Of a stretch of DNA of 64,000 nt, positions 10,201 to 20,700 are shown piece by piece. The notes under the pieces were generated by a model. The model was given only the letters and a program-made list of their open reading frames with translations, did not search any database and was not told the origin of the DNA. Numbering within the stretch: the stretch's first letter is position 1; the number at the start of each line of letters is the position of its first letter. The DNA is from Agapetus fuscipes. Its lineage: Eukaryota > Arthropoda > Insecta > Trichoptera > Glossosomatidae. The position numbers and the translations under genes were made by a program. The stretch is from contig OX637339.1 of assembly GCA_951799405.1 (NCBI GenBank), forward strand, positions 12,772,001 through 12,836,000, written 5' to 3'.

Positions 10201-13200
10201 AGATCGGGAATTCATTTTTTATTTACTACGGGTGATGCTCATTGACTTATGGATAAAGACCTTTCCCGTTTCTGTGTTTATTTCAAAATTAAAATACTGG
10301 TAAGGTTTGCTTAGCCTATTAATTTTATTTTTGAAATCGCACACGCAGCATATGTAAGCACGAACTTACATGTGTCTTCTTATGGACTTGCATAAAATAT
10401 AAGCCTTAAATTTCAATATATCTTTGCTACTTACGTTATAGATGATTAATTGCCAGCTTAAGGTAAAGTCCACTAAGCTGTCAATAAGGAATGTCAACCC
10501 TTTCAATAATGGGAAAAAATGTGAGGACACTTGATGAAGCACAGGTCAGAGCATCATAATGTTAACACAATTTATGCAGGTAGTTTGAAAAGATAATACA
10601 GTGCATCGTACTGCATTGAGCATTATCACCCACTGCATGTATTTCACAGTGTTGTAAACTATAAAAAATCCCTGATTATTGGGAATACCTACATTATTTA
10701 TTTGTAATGTCACATAGCCAAGGGATATTTTGAAGTCCACTTCAAATACTCTGATTTCACTAAATTAAAAAAAAATAATGTTTCACTGACCTTTCCAGAG
10801 TTGCCCACCCTGAGTTGCCAGTTGTCCAGGCCTGCCCTGGAGTCCAGGCACACGGGGTGAACTGTGCTGGTGAAGTGCAGTGGTGTTGCCAGCTCTAGTA
10901 CCGCTACGTCATCTCTATGATGCTCCCGGGAACCCATGTACACCTTTGGGGCATTGATCTCTTTAACCTGCAAGAAAATACAAGTATTTAACCTTCAGGG
11001 AGTAGCTCCCAGTATCTTTTCATCACAGCTTCATCAATGATGATGATAATGAGTTGATGATTTCTTTAAAGCGTAATGAAACGCATTAGTCTCTCCATGG
11101 GTGCTCGTGTAAATGATGCCAGAAATTTGCTTGTCTTGAGTGTACTTCAGAACTTCCCTTGGCCCTCTATCTCTCTATCAATCTGGTCGAGGCAGGTGAT
11201 TCCAGGCCAGAGGACCAGCAACTGCAAATGGATGCTCTCCAAACATTGTTTTAACTCTCCTTTATTGAATTTTCAGGTTGGTGCCATGCCGATTGGCTCT
11301 TCAAAATCTGTGATTGTTAATTCCCTAAATCCAAAAATTGGTGTCTCTTCACTCAGTAGTTTCGGCCGGGACATACATACAATTTGATTATTTTCTTTGA
11401 ACTCATTTCCATCAAAACCTCAATTTTGTTTTGCCAACAATTACAAGACTTTATAACAGTTCTTACGGACTGCTATAAAGAAAAAAAGTTAATAAATTTA
11501 GAAAAAATGCTTCACTCACATCAGATCGTTGTACATAGAATTCATTTTCTAGTGGATCGTCCCACTCCTTGTATAGCTTGCCTGCAGCCACAGCAAACAT
11601 GTCCCCAGACAGCAGGTACTTCTTCTCGTCCCAGAAACAGTGTGCGGCTTAAACAAACATAATATTTATATCAAATTTTTGCAATGAAAAACCGGCATAA
11701 AACAAAGCAATGAATTTCTACCCCTGTGTAACACATTACAAAAAATTCCCCACAGTCGGGTAAATAGAAAATGTATGGAAGATACAACAGCACCCTTAGT
11801 GGGCCAGATACTCATTTATAAATACGTACCCGCATAATTATAAGCATGTTTATGTGTAAAGGCCCTCTGAAGCAGAGGCGGCTCCTCAATAAAAATGTTG
11901 GCAGTTCATAATTTCCGCAAGTTCATTTTTTCTTGTATTTTTTTTGCTTTGAATGGAAATTGCAAGAAATACGTAAATATATATTGTTTTATTTAGTTAT
12001 TAAAAACTCAGTTTTATTTTCACTTTTTATTATTATTTTTTTAAAAGGACACAAACGTTTTCGACTACACAGTAGTCATCATCAGGTCTGTGTCCTTTAA
12101 AAAAATAATAATAAAAAGTGAAAATAAAACAGATTTTTTAATAACTAAATAAAGATGAATTTTCACAGTGTAAATGCACCAACCATCCAAAATATATTGT
12201 TTTATTTACGTATACACGAGTAAGTACCTACACCCGTTTTGTTGCATAACAAATAAGCGTATTTTAAGCTCGTACTTACAGTTACATATTTGAAATGGAA
12301 ATCCATCCGTCGCTCCTTCGCTTGAGCGAAAGCCTCAATCAAAGCCAAATCAGCACAAAATATTACACAATCAATTATTCTAGATATAATTATTAATCTG
12401 TTTGAACGCACTTCGTCATTGAACTTTTTACTTGATTGTCTATAACTAAGCATTTGTCGAAGATCTGTTCGGCCTAATAAATTGAAATGCATTACAAGCT
12501 CAACTTGAGTTTGCGAAAGTGCATGCTGTTTAACTTTTATCTTTTTCACCATCTTCACACACTTGCGATGCTTTCAAATAATGTTCTTTTTCAAATACTA
12601 TTCAACTATATTTTTTTTTATAATGTCCACGTTTACTTTATTATTAAAATTTATCGTCAGGAAATTAGTAAAAAACAAAATTGTAAGTTGTTTCACGATA
12701 AATTAGAAAATAATGGGAAAAATCTTCACGTTCGATGAAAAAACAACCAGCAACTGTTTATTTTAACGTCAACTGATGACGGAATGGAGGTCAACCAAAT
12801 TCGAGTTACTGGCTTATATTATTTGTAATCAATGTCCTACAAGGATTTCATTGTTTTCGAATATCCCCGCACGAATAATTATTATATGTCGGCAATGCAC
12901 GCAGTTATCCTTGTCGCTCGAACAAAAAGGCCTATAATTTATCAGCTCTCTCCCTCTATATCACGGTTTCTAACTGATCTCAGAAAATGTAAAGGAATTG
13001 TTCATTGAAATCCGTTCACTGGGACAAATGCACGAGGAGTATAACTAAACAATAATATTATGTATTATGTACGGCGGCTTTGTACTAGCGTAAACCTCAG
13101 GCGCTCCATATAATTATGATTTTTAACTTCAGCGACCATTCAAAACATCTGCCACACAATATACTTTTGTATTTTAAAGTTTATACAATTATTTTGTTAA

Positions 13201-16200
13201 AATTATTACAAAATCTAGGCAGTGCACTGACCCGTTGAACTGTATTGGCGAACCGCCTCTGCTCTGAAGTCCAAATTATTTCAAATCAGCAAATATCTAC
13301 CTCCAGAATTTTTGTTGTAATTATTTAGGTACAGCAACGACTACTTTCCTTTATGAAGGTTTCGTCACTGCTTGGTACTTGTGTCCCTGCTCCTCCCATT
13401 GAAAATTGAATCTTTACTTGTCCTGTATTCAGCCCCTATGCTGCTAGGGGTATCCAGTACACCCGTAAATGTGTCTCCACTTAGTTCTGCCCTTGCACAA
13501 TTCTTTCATATCCACGACATCCATTACTCTATTCTCTTTTTCTCACTCTGCACGTTTCAGTCATTAGCCTATTTGATCAATCCATACATTCTTCAGTCTT
13601 CCCATTCCACACTTACATCTTACATTCCTTTGTACACTCATTTTATTAGTTGTACACCTGCACACATTATTGAATTTCGACCTGGGGCGGCATAGAAATA
13701 CCATAGATAAACCAGGCAGAATGCATCATGATTGTAAATGTACAAGCTTTGGAAAATGTAAATACTTTACTTTGTTTGCTGTAAAGAGAAGGTTTCATGC
13801 AGAGTAGAATAAACATTGTTAGTTACCACTGATGATGGTGTTGGAAGTGACGATGCTGCCCGCACACACCTGCCTCAGCTTGCTGTTCTTCTTGTTCCTC
13901 CTGTAGACGCCCACGTACCAGGGGAAGTTGGCATTGGCATACTCCAGCTCCCCACGGGTGCGATACGAGCCCTCCCATGACAGCAGGCCACACTCTGAAA
14001 TGTGAATATTCAATTTCGTATTCATTTTTAGATTAGTTTTTATTTTTATTACTGCGGTCGATAGTTCAGTTCATAGAATTTTCACATTTGTAGCCAGAGG
14101 GCCAGGGTTTTAATTTTAATTATAATATGTCCTTAACCTTTTCAGTTCTGAGTATTCTGGCTTTTTGAATACCCCCAGTGCGGAACATTTTTAAAAATAT
14201 TATTGATTTCCTACCTTAATTGATTGACAACACTTAAAACTATGTGAACAATCACATGTGTTAATAGTTATTGAAGAACAAAAATCACAAGATTTAGAGC
14301 ATATTTCTACTTTTTGAATTCTTGAACCCAGATGGCATAAGTTCAAAGTTTAATGGAGTCTTTGATTGACAGCCACACTGTATGCAAGTTTATACCCGCT
14401 TTCCACTGCGAGCGGGAAATAGCTGAGCGGGAGCGGGAAATAGCTGAGCGGAGCGTAGTGAAATAGTTTTGGCCTTCCATTGCGAAAGAGTTTTAAAAAA
14501 TAATGGTATTTGCCTTCCACAGCCAACGAGCTCGACGGAGTGAGCTAGGCGGGAAATGAGATGAGTCAGATGAAAGAGTTGTTTGCCTTCCATCTACAGC
14601 GGGCTTAGCGGAGCCCACAGAGTAGCCAACTAGGCGACATGACAGTGTGTGACGGCTCGTTGCAGCCTACGCCCAGATCAAACGTTTTAATTATTAATAA
14701 AAAAGTTTTTTTTTGTTTCGAAAAATAAAAAGTAATGTATTATTTTGCTTTAATACATAAAAAGTAGATGTTTGAAATAAAACATACATTTTAATATTTT
14801 CAAATTTATAAAATAATGTATGATGTGTTTTTGTAAATCATGTATGATGTGTTTTATCGCTGTCATGCAACTGCACGGGTTGGCGCGGGGGGCATGGGGG
14901 AGTGGAGTCCGTTGAAAACTAGCGGCCGAGACCATGACACAGCGGACTCATTTTTACTCGCTCAGTCCGCTCCGCTCACTCCGCTGTCGGTGGAAGCCCT
15001 TCTATAAAATTTACTGTTGCTAGTCGAGCGGAGTCCGTACGGAGTCCGCCGGAAACTCGCTCAACTCTGCGACCACTTTTGTAACTCTTTGTACTCGCTC
15101 AGTCCGCTCCGCTCACTCGCTGTCGGTGGAAGCACTTCTATGAAATTTACTGTTGCTAGTCGAGCGGAGTCCGTACGGAGTCCGCTCCGCTCGCAGTGGA
15201 AAGCGGGCATTTTACACTTGACATCTATGCGTGTCACCTGCAGTTAAAGGGTTAAATATGTTAAACAACGATAACTACAGCTTAAAATTGGACAACGGTG
15301 TCGAAGGATAGATACAATCGGAGGCAGGGTTGATTGAGAGACCAAGGCTCGAATTGTGCTCAAGTAACAATGATGAAGAATAAGAATCCTAACCTGCTTT
15401 ACACCGTGCCAGAGGACTGCTCCAGCTGCCCTCTTCGCAGATAGACGGCTCGTTCCTTGCCTCTACAGGGTGGTGACCCGCCTTGCATGTGGCTGTGACT
15501 ACAGTGCCACTGGGCATGGTCTCATTGCAAGGAAGCAAGGAGCCCGTTAGGCCATCCTTACACTCCAAGTTAACAGTGCCAGATGAAATGGGATCACACT
15601 TTTCTGAAACAGAAAAGATAAATTATATTGTTATGATTTTATTTGGGTTCTTTTAATCAAACTGCAATTTATTTATTATTTCAAAAATTATTTTACACAA
15701 TGTCGGGTTACAATGTACTATTCACTTTTCTAGCTCTTGCTTATCGACTTCACGGCTCAATGTTTCAATCGACTCTGGCTTGCATACAATTGCGGCTCAC
15801 ATTATATAGATACGAAAGGGACCATTCTTGCTTGTTCTAGATTATTCTATAGTGGATTGTACCAGAACAGTCTATTATCATCTGTTTAATAATTATACAA
15901 GATGCGGACACACACTCACAAGCAAGCCCCACGAACACTAACATTCATAACAGTATGTTGTGAAACTTCTTGCCCCGTAGTCCCGGAAGGTGTTGCATGT
16001 TGCAAGTGGAAGCTATTTATTTTCCCAGCTTAGGGGGCTGGCCTTTCACAACCCTTTTCACTTCAAGTCCCGAGTGGACTGGTTCTCATTTCATATACCT
16101 AAAGCTTTAATAAACTGAAATAAATGTCAATTTTAAATTACTTATGTTTTCAATTCCTAGTAAAATATTCTCACTCTTGCTGGCAATACTCACTGCTACA

Positions 16201-17094
16201 TCTTGGTATCTTGCTCCAAGTACCATTCTGCCAGCAGGTGACCTTCCTCTCCAGCTCGCTGATGTGGTAGCCGGGGTCACACCAGTACTCCAGCACCGTG
16301 TTCTGTGGCACCAGCCTATTGGGGGACAGGGTCTTGGAGGAGGCCCCCACTATTGTGAAGTTACCGGACTCTGGTAGCGGAGGGAGGATGCAACTGAAAT
16401 ATAATAAAGTTAGGTAAGGGGCTTGGATCAATTTGCATTGATAACAAAATTGTGAGGACAGGTTGCTGGGAAAGGTAACTGTAACTGTAACTGTAACTCT
16501 GTCGCCATTCCGCTAGGGGTGGCCAGAGCCTCTGCAGAGTTGCCTCCATTTTTTCCTATCCTGACATACCTCTTTCAATTCCTTCATATCCATCACCTTT
16601 TTCATGCATTTTCTTCTTTTACGCTCACTTTGTATATCCCATTCTTTCACAATCTCCTCAATCTGATCACTCCATACTTTTCTCGGTCGTCCCTTCCCTC
16701 TTTTTCCTTTCACACTTTCTTTGTATACATACTTTGTCAGGCTATCATCTTTCATTCTTTCCACATGCCCAAACCATCTCATCACATTCTTTTGTACTTT
16801 AACTTTCACATCCTCTTTCAAATTACATTCTTTTTTTACCCATTCATTCCTAACTCTATCCCTATATTTTGTTTTTGGCTGTGAAGGGTTGTTGTCCCAT
16901 ACAAGTGTGATGTTCATGGATGTCTCCTACTATTCACAACTCAAGAGGATGGCGAACAGCAGATACACATGGCTAGCACAACAAGGCCAGCAGAGACAAA
17001 TGCCTGGCATAACAAGGCATTCGGATAAAGCGAATAAGTAATAAAAATAATTCTTACCCCAGATTTGATGTTTGCATCGTCAGCTGTCTGAGCA
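7287..17094 (-). CDS. SP-A: secreted modular S1A serine protease homologue, catalytic Ser replaced by Glu
   Basis: Exons in transcript order: 17094-17058, 16393-16194, 15603-15394, 13994-13827, 11647-11520, 10967-10791, 10163-10007 and 7498-7287 (TGA). All junctions keep phase; exon 1 was not found. Order: part of a leader (VLRQLTMQTSNLG), a Sushi/CCP with four Cys, a six-Cys 'wonton' domain, then a trypsin-fold domain. His is present (AAHCFW) and Asp is present (DDVAVLEL), but the serine motif reads GGDEGGGYVF, so the nucleophile is Glu. The mature N-terminus aligned to VAGG of SP-B reads TRGE. It is therefore probably an inactive serine protease homologue. Family: ModSP/HP14, initiators of extracellular Toll/prophenoloxidase cascades, but without visible LDLa repeats. 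The exon lengths 37, 177/180 and 157 match SP-B, showing paralogy. A decaying pseudogene is the alternative, although no stop or broken splice site is seen. Confidence 0.85.
7530..7905. repeat. Repeat cluster in SP-A last intron: two 'attctgcc..attgtctatgga' modules and SINE-3 end
   Basis: Two copies of a module 'cattctgtccggattgtctatgga' type lie at ~7535-7600 and ~7695-7745. They are related to the MITE ends at 49450-49574. Then comes the 3' part of SINE-3 (about 7790-7900: 'taaggccggtcctcttacctg', 'ttccacttgccacatg') ending in a (TA)n run. Confidence 0.55.
7921..8840. mobile_element. Non-autonomous DNA element with ~27-bp TIRs (MITE)
   Basis: The left end AGGGTCAATGTGGCATCAGT and the inverted right end AGGGTCAGAGTGGCAACAGT match closely, continue into GGATCAT, and are flanked by ATAT on both sides, compatible with a TA-type duplication. 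There is no transposase reading frame. The interior repeats 'acacagtggatca' in both orientations (near 7955, 8290, 8315, 8620, 8640, 8815). A SINE-3 3' piece (8335-8435) is nested inside. Confidence 0.65.
8857..9690 (-). mobile_element. CR1-like LINE 3' fragment
   Basis: The minus strand carries the post-YADD region of the reverse transcriptase (GLILNADKTELMW at ~9620), then 'LNAAARLIFGMSKFSHITPL' and 'HWLRFPERVVYRVC', with a frameshift between the two readable pieces. The C-terminal tail runs toward 8860. It is 5'-truncated at about 9690. The last ~50 bp (complement 'gtgtcacacctcaagggccc') equal the tail of SINE-1. Confidence 0.75.
10200..10315 (+). repeat. SINE-3 5' fragment
   Basis: A short piece with 'cctttcccgtttctgtgtttatttcaaa' and 'tactggtaaggtttgctta', matching the middle of SINE-3. 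The rest of the 10164-10790 intron shows nothing recognisable. Confidence 0.45.
11040..11340 (-). mobile_element. L2/CR1-like LINE tail fragment
   Basis: It shares 'gatgatttctttaaagcg', 'aatgatgccagaaatttgct' and 'ccagaggaccagcaactgc' with 55270-55560. Read on the minus strand, that copy gives FAVAGPLAWNHL, the conserved C-terminal signature of L2/CR1 reverse transcriptases. Confidence 0.6.
11996..12191 (-). mobile_element. 196-bp mini-element with long hairpin and hammerhead-like core, 17-bp TSD
   Basis: It is inserted in the hAT and flanked by the identical 17-mer ATATATTGTTTTATTTA (11979-11995 and 12192-12208). Arms of ~60 bp are nearly perfect inverted repeats around a ~30-nt loop. On the minus strand the loop reads CCTGATGA, T, a GACTAC/GTAGTC stem and GAAAACG, between GGACACA and TGTGTCC arms. 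This resembles the CUGAUGA-stem II-GAAA hammerhead core of Penelope-like elements, with one extra U after CUGAUGA. The long variable duplication suggests retrotransposition rather than cut-and-paste. Activity is not shown. Confidence 0.7.
12202..12558 (-). pseudogene. hAT transposase N-terminal fragment
   Basis: The 118-codon open frame contains RSNRLIIISRIIDCVIFC, similar in pattern to the ZMYM/TTF-type hAT transposases (NRYxLSRIIDxxxFC). There is no zinc-finger region before it and no RNase-H core or dimerisation domain after it, so it is a remnant of the element's own transposase rather than a host gene. Confidence 0.5.
13435..13690 (-). mobile_element. Degenerate RTE-b fragment (tentative)
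   Basis: The pattern of 'ctttcatatccacgacatcc', 'ctcactctgcacgtttcag' and 'ccatacattcttcagtcttcc' parallels the C-terminal coding complement of RTE-b at 40100-40250, with many changes. The antisense open frame here is treated as a shadow. Confidence 0.35.
14393..15209. mobile_element. MITE, TIR 'tRCCCgCTTTCCACTGCGAG', copy 1
   Basis: The ends 'cccgctttccactgcgagcg' and 'cgctcgcagtggaaagcggg' are inverted repeats of ~22 bp. The flanks are TTA (left) and TTT (right). The internal GC-rich modules built on 'agtccgctccgctcactc' are repeated and partly inverted. A 950-bp relative at 56247-57196 has perfect TTA duplications. There is no coding capacity. It lies in the SP-A intron before the wonton exon. 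Confidence 0.75.
15890..16105 (-). repeat. SINE-3 copy, reverse
   Basis: Complement of the SINE-3 3' half ('gtgaaacttcttgccccgta', 'gttgcaagtggaagctattt', 'gggggctggcctttcacaac'). The remainder of the 15604-16193 intron is unannotated AT-rich DNA. Confidence 0.6.
16476..16863 (-). mobile_element. RTE-b LINE 3' fragment with (TAACTG)n tail
   Basis: The minus strand encodes the C-terminus of an RTE-type ORF (RWFGHVERM, GKGRPRKVWSDQIEEIV, WDIQSERKRRKCMKKV) ending near 16513. It is followed by a 'gtaactgtaactgtaactg' complement tail, and is 5'-truncated at 16863, where it diverges from the longer copy at 40016-40676. Confidence 0.8.
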
Positions 17095-17778
17095 CTGCAA
17101 CCAAGTTGTAAAAATAAATCAATAACTACATTGAATATGCGGTTTTTATAAAATTCCTCTTCGATAGCCCTACAGCTCATAGCGAATCTTGGCCTCCATC
17201 AGCCTTCGCCTCCAACTCTTCCTGTCTACCGCTGCGGCTTTCCAGTTTGTCAGCTGTAGTAGTTGGCTTGCATCCTTCCTCAGGTTTTTATAAAATAGTT
17301 AAGTATAAACGTCAAAAGTTGGTAAAATACATTGGGATGTAGGTATGTACTGTGTACACTGTCTATTATGAAAGTAATGCGCATGATTTTATTGTGATGG
17401 GACTATCAACGGCAGCACAGTAAAACTGGTCAGACAATTGGTGGGGGTCTGCCCTTACAGCACAACAAGTTGGCTCAGAGCAGTATGAAGGGAAAGAAGT
17501 GCCTCCTTATGGGGGGCTTATTTTTGACTTTATAGTAGAAGAATTTTAAGTATTTGCACGAGTCCCATAAAAAAAACATAAAAAAGACCTTGTAAACAAC
17601 CCTTTATATCGGCTCTAATCCAGAAAAAGTGCCACAAATCTTTTGTTTTAACAGAGCCTTTGCTCCATCTGCTGTACATCTCTAAAATTCATCTAATGTA
17701 CTAACAATCTCCAATTTTAAGTGACAACTTTTATTCCGAAAGTTCAGTTTGTAACTAATTGGTGTAGAAGAGACATGA
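17095..17778. other. Unassigned region upstream of SP-A exon 2
   Basis: AT-rich DNA that should hold or precede SP-A exon 1. On the minus strand an ATG at 17566-17568 starts MGLVQILKILLL, which looks leader-like, but a stop follows with no usable donor in the needed phase. No other signal exon is evident. Confidence 0.4.
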
Positions 17779-20700
17779 CTCTTCTATAATCTATAATCTA
17801 ATCTATAATCTAAGCTGCAAGGATATGTAAGCATTTAAGGCTCATATGAAATGCATGCCCACAGACAGGCACATGTAGGTTCGCGCCTACACATTCTGCA
17901 TGCGTGCATACAAATAAAGAAAACCTCACATGGACATAAACCTTGCAACTCCTGCCGCCGTTCCCTGAACCGGGGTGGCATTGGCAAAAGTGAACCGATT
18001 TTTACAGCACGGGTGGTCAGCCTCGTACCAACCTATCAGTCAAGGAGCACATAAAATTATAAATGATATACAGAAATTCATAATGAGACACATTACAAAT
18101 TAAAATTAAAATAAAGTTAAATTAAAATTAAACTTAATATTACACTTAGAATTAATGCCCTAGCCGCCATTGTTGCAAATCAACCGCCATTCCTTTCGGT
18201 CCTTACATACTTCTTTCATTTCATTCAGAGTCATAATCTTTTTCATGCACGCTCTCCTTTTGTTATGACTCTGAATATCCCATTCATTCGCTATTTCGGA
18301 AATTTGATCCATCCATACTTTCCTCGGTCTTCCCCTACCACGGCTTCCATTCATAGTTGCAGCGTACACTCTCTTCGTCAGTCTTTCGTCATTCATTCTT
18401 TCCATATGTCCAAACCATTTTAACAAACCCCTTTTGATTTTTACTTTTATACTTTCCCTTGCACCACATTCTTCTCTCACTGACTCATTCCTCACCCTAT
18501 CTTTCCGTTTTTTTCCAATCATACTTCTTAGAAAGTCCATTTCGACCGTATGGACTTTACTAATTTCACTCTCATTCATCGTCCAAGCTTCACTTCCGTA
18601 CATCAAAGTGGGCACTAGTATACCACCGTGTACCGCCAATCGAACATTTTTCGATAAGTTTTGGTTTTTGGCTATACCAGCGGTGGCACCCAGTACACAC
18701 CTTCCCTTCATTATTCTTCTTTCAAATTCACCTGTCATTCTTCCATCTTTTTCAAACTTACTTCCCAGATATACAAATTCCTCGACAATTCCGACATTCA
18801 TTCCATTTATTTTAAACTCATAGTTCATATTTTCATCATCTCTTTCAAAAATCAGAACTTTCGTCTTACTGGCATTCAATTTCAGATGATTATCTTTCAA
18901 AGCTTCGTTCAGTCTAGAGAGCATTGTTTGTAGTTCCACTGCTGAGTCAGAGACAAGGACCGCATCGTCTGCATACAGTAGAACACTCACTTTGCTCTCT
19001 CCTATCATTAATCCACAATCATCAAGCCTAGCATCTCGGACACACTTGTCCATGACTATGTTAAATAGCCATGGACTCATCACACATCCTTGCCTTACAC
19101 CCTTAAAAACTTCAAACCATTCACTGTACTCGCCATCAATACGAACACATGCCATACTATTTTCATAGTTTGCATGCACCGCATTTAGGAGAGCCCCATT
19201 CACTCCATATTCTTTCAGAACATCCCACAACATACCTCTGTCCACTGAGTCGAAAGCCTTCTCTAGATCTACAAAGGCCGTGAACAGTCTTCCCCTCACC
19301 GACAGCTGTTTTTCAACAAGTTGTCGTAGAGTGAAAATCTGATCAACACAGCCTCTACCGGTCATAAAACCGGACTGTATATCGGAAATCCTTCCACCAG
19401 TAGTCAGAATCACATTCTTAATTATCACCTTACAAAAAACTTTCCCTGGTATACTGAGTAGACTGATTGGTCTGAAGTTCTGACAGTCTTTTCTGTCCCC
19501 CTTACCTTTGTAAATAGGGACAATGACTGCCTTCCTCCAGTCCATCGGTACCACTCCAGCTTTCACACAAAGTTTACACAATGCAAACATCCATTCTAAC
19601 ACGCATTCCCCTCCTACTTTCATCATTTCACCATTTATGCCATCGATCCCAGCTGATTTCCCGTTTTTCAGACTTCTAATACAGACATTCAATTCTTCTT
19701 TCATAATTCTTAGTTTATTCTCGTCTTTCATTTTAGCATAGCTTCTTCTTTCACCCTGACCAGAGATTTCTTCAAAATAATCCTTCCATCTCTTGCATAC
19801 ATCTTCATTCTCCCACAACATCTCACCGGCAGCATTTTTGACTCCTGGGGTGATCAATATAGACTTTTTATTCCTGTTAGTGTTGATCCACCTCCAGAAT
19901 TCTTTTTTGCTCTCAGTGAAATTTTTATTGATTCTTTCATCCCTCTTACTTTCTTCATTCAACTTACTTTCATAAATTACACTTTTTGCCATTCGTTTTG
20001 CTACCTTATATTCGTTCTCTAGTTTTCTATCATTCCTGTCATTCAACGATTTTTCATAGCATTTTTTCTTCTCTTTCACGGCTTCTTTCACTTTATCATT
20101 CCACCATGCATCCCCTTTCAGTCTTCCTACTTTTGTTTCTCCACACACTTTCCTAGCACATGCAATTATTCCCCCTTTCATGTACTCCCACAATTTCTCA
20201 ATATTTTCTTCTTTCACATTCTTCTCTAGTTCATTCACGCTTAAAATTTTTTGGAGCTCTGATACGTACCTCTCTTTCACATTATCATCATTTAATTCTT
20301 CAATTTTTATTCTAGGCGTTTTTACTTTCCTCTTACGCTTCTTCTTTTTTACTTCACCAAGCATTATTTGAGCACATAAGAGATAGTGGTCACTGCCTAT
20401 ATCAGGGCCACGGAAGACTCGACTATCTCTTACGGCTCCTCTCAATCTTTCATCCACGCAAATGTAGTCAATGATTGTGCGACTTCCTACAATCTGCCTT
20501 GTGTACAGATGCACATCCTTATGCTGGAACCATGTGTTTGCAGCAAAGAGGCTGTGTTCTGTACACAACGCAATAAGACGTCGCCCATTATCATTGACTG
20601 ATCCTCGTCCACTGGGGCCGATAATTTTTTGACATTCATCTCTTTGCATACCCACCCATCCATTCATATCACCCAAAATTATAACATGTTCATTACTCTT

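Larger units (their letters stand above)
11873..13261. mobile_element. hAT-type element, non-autonomous, TSD CTCTGAAG
   Basis: The terminal inverted repeats CAGAGGCGGCTCCTC (left) and CAGAGGCGGTTCGCC (right, complement) are bounded by an exact 8-bp duplication, CTCTGAAG at 11865-11872 and 13262-13269, diagnostic of hAT insertion. The 1389-bp element retains only a fragment of transposase (12202-12558, minus strand) and carries a nested insertion at 11996-12191. It sits in the SP-A intron between the His exon and the first protease exon. Confidence 0.88.

Noticed and set aside
17530..17568. Possible SP-A signal exon MGLVQILKILLL on the minus strand
   Set aside because: A stop codon follows directly, and there is no donor in the phase needed to join exon 17094-17058.
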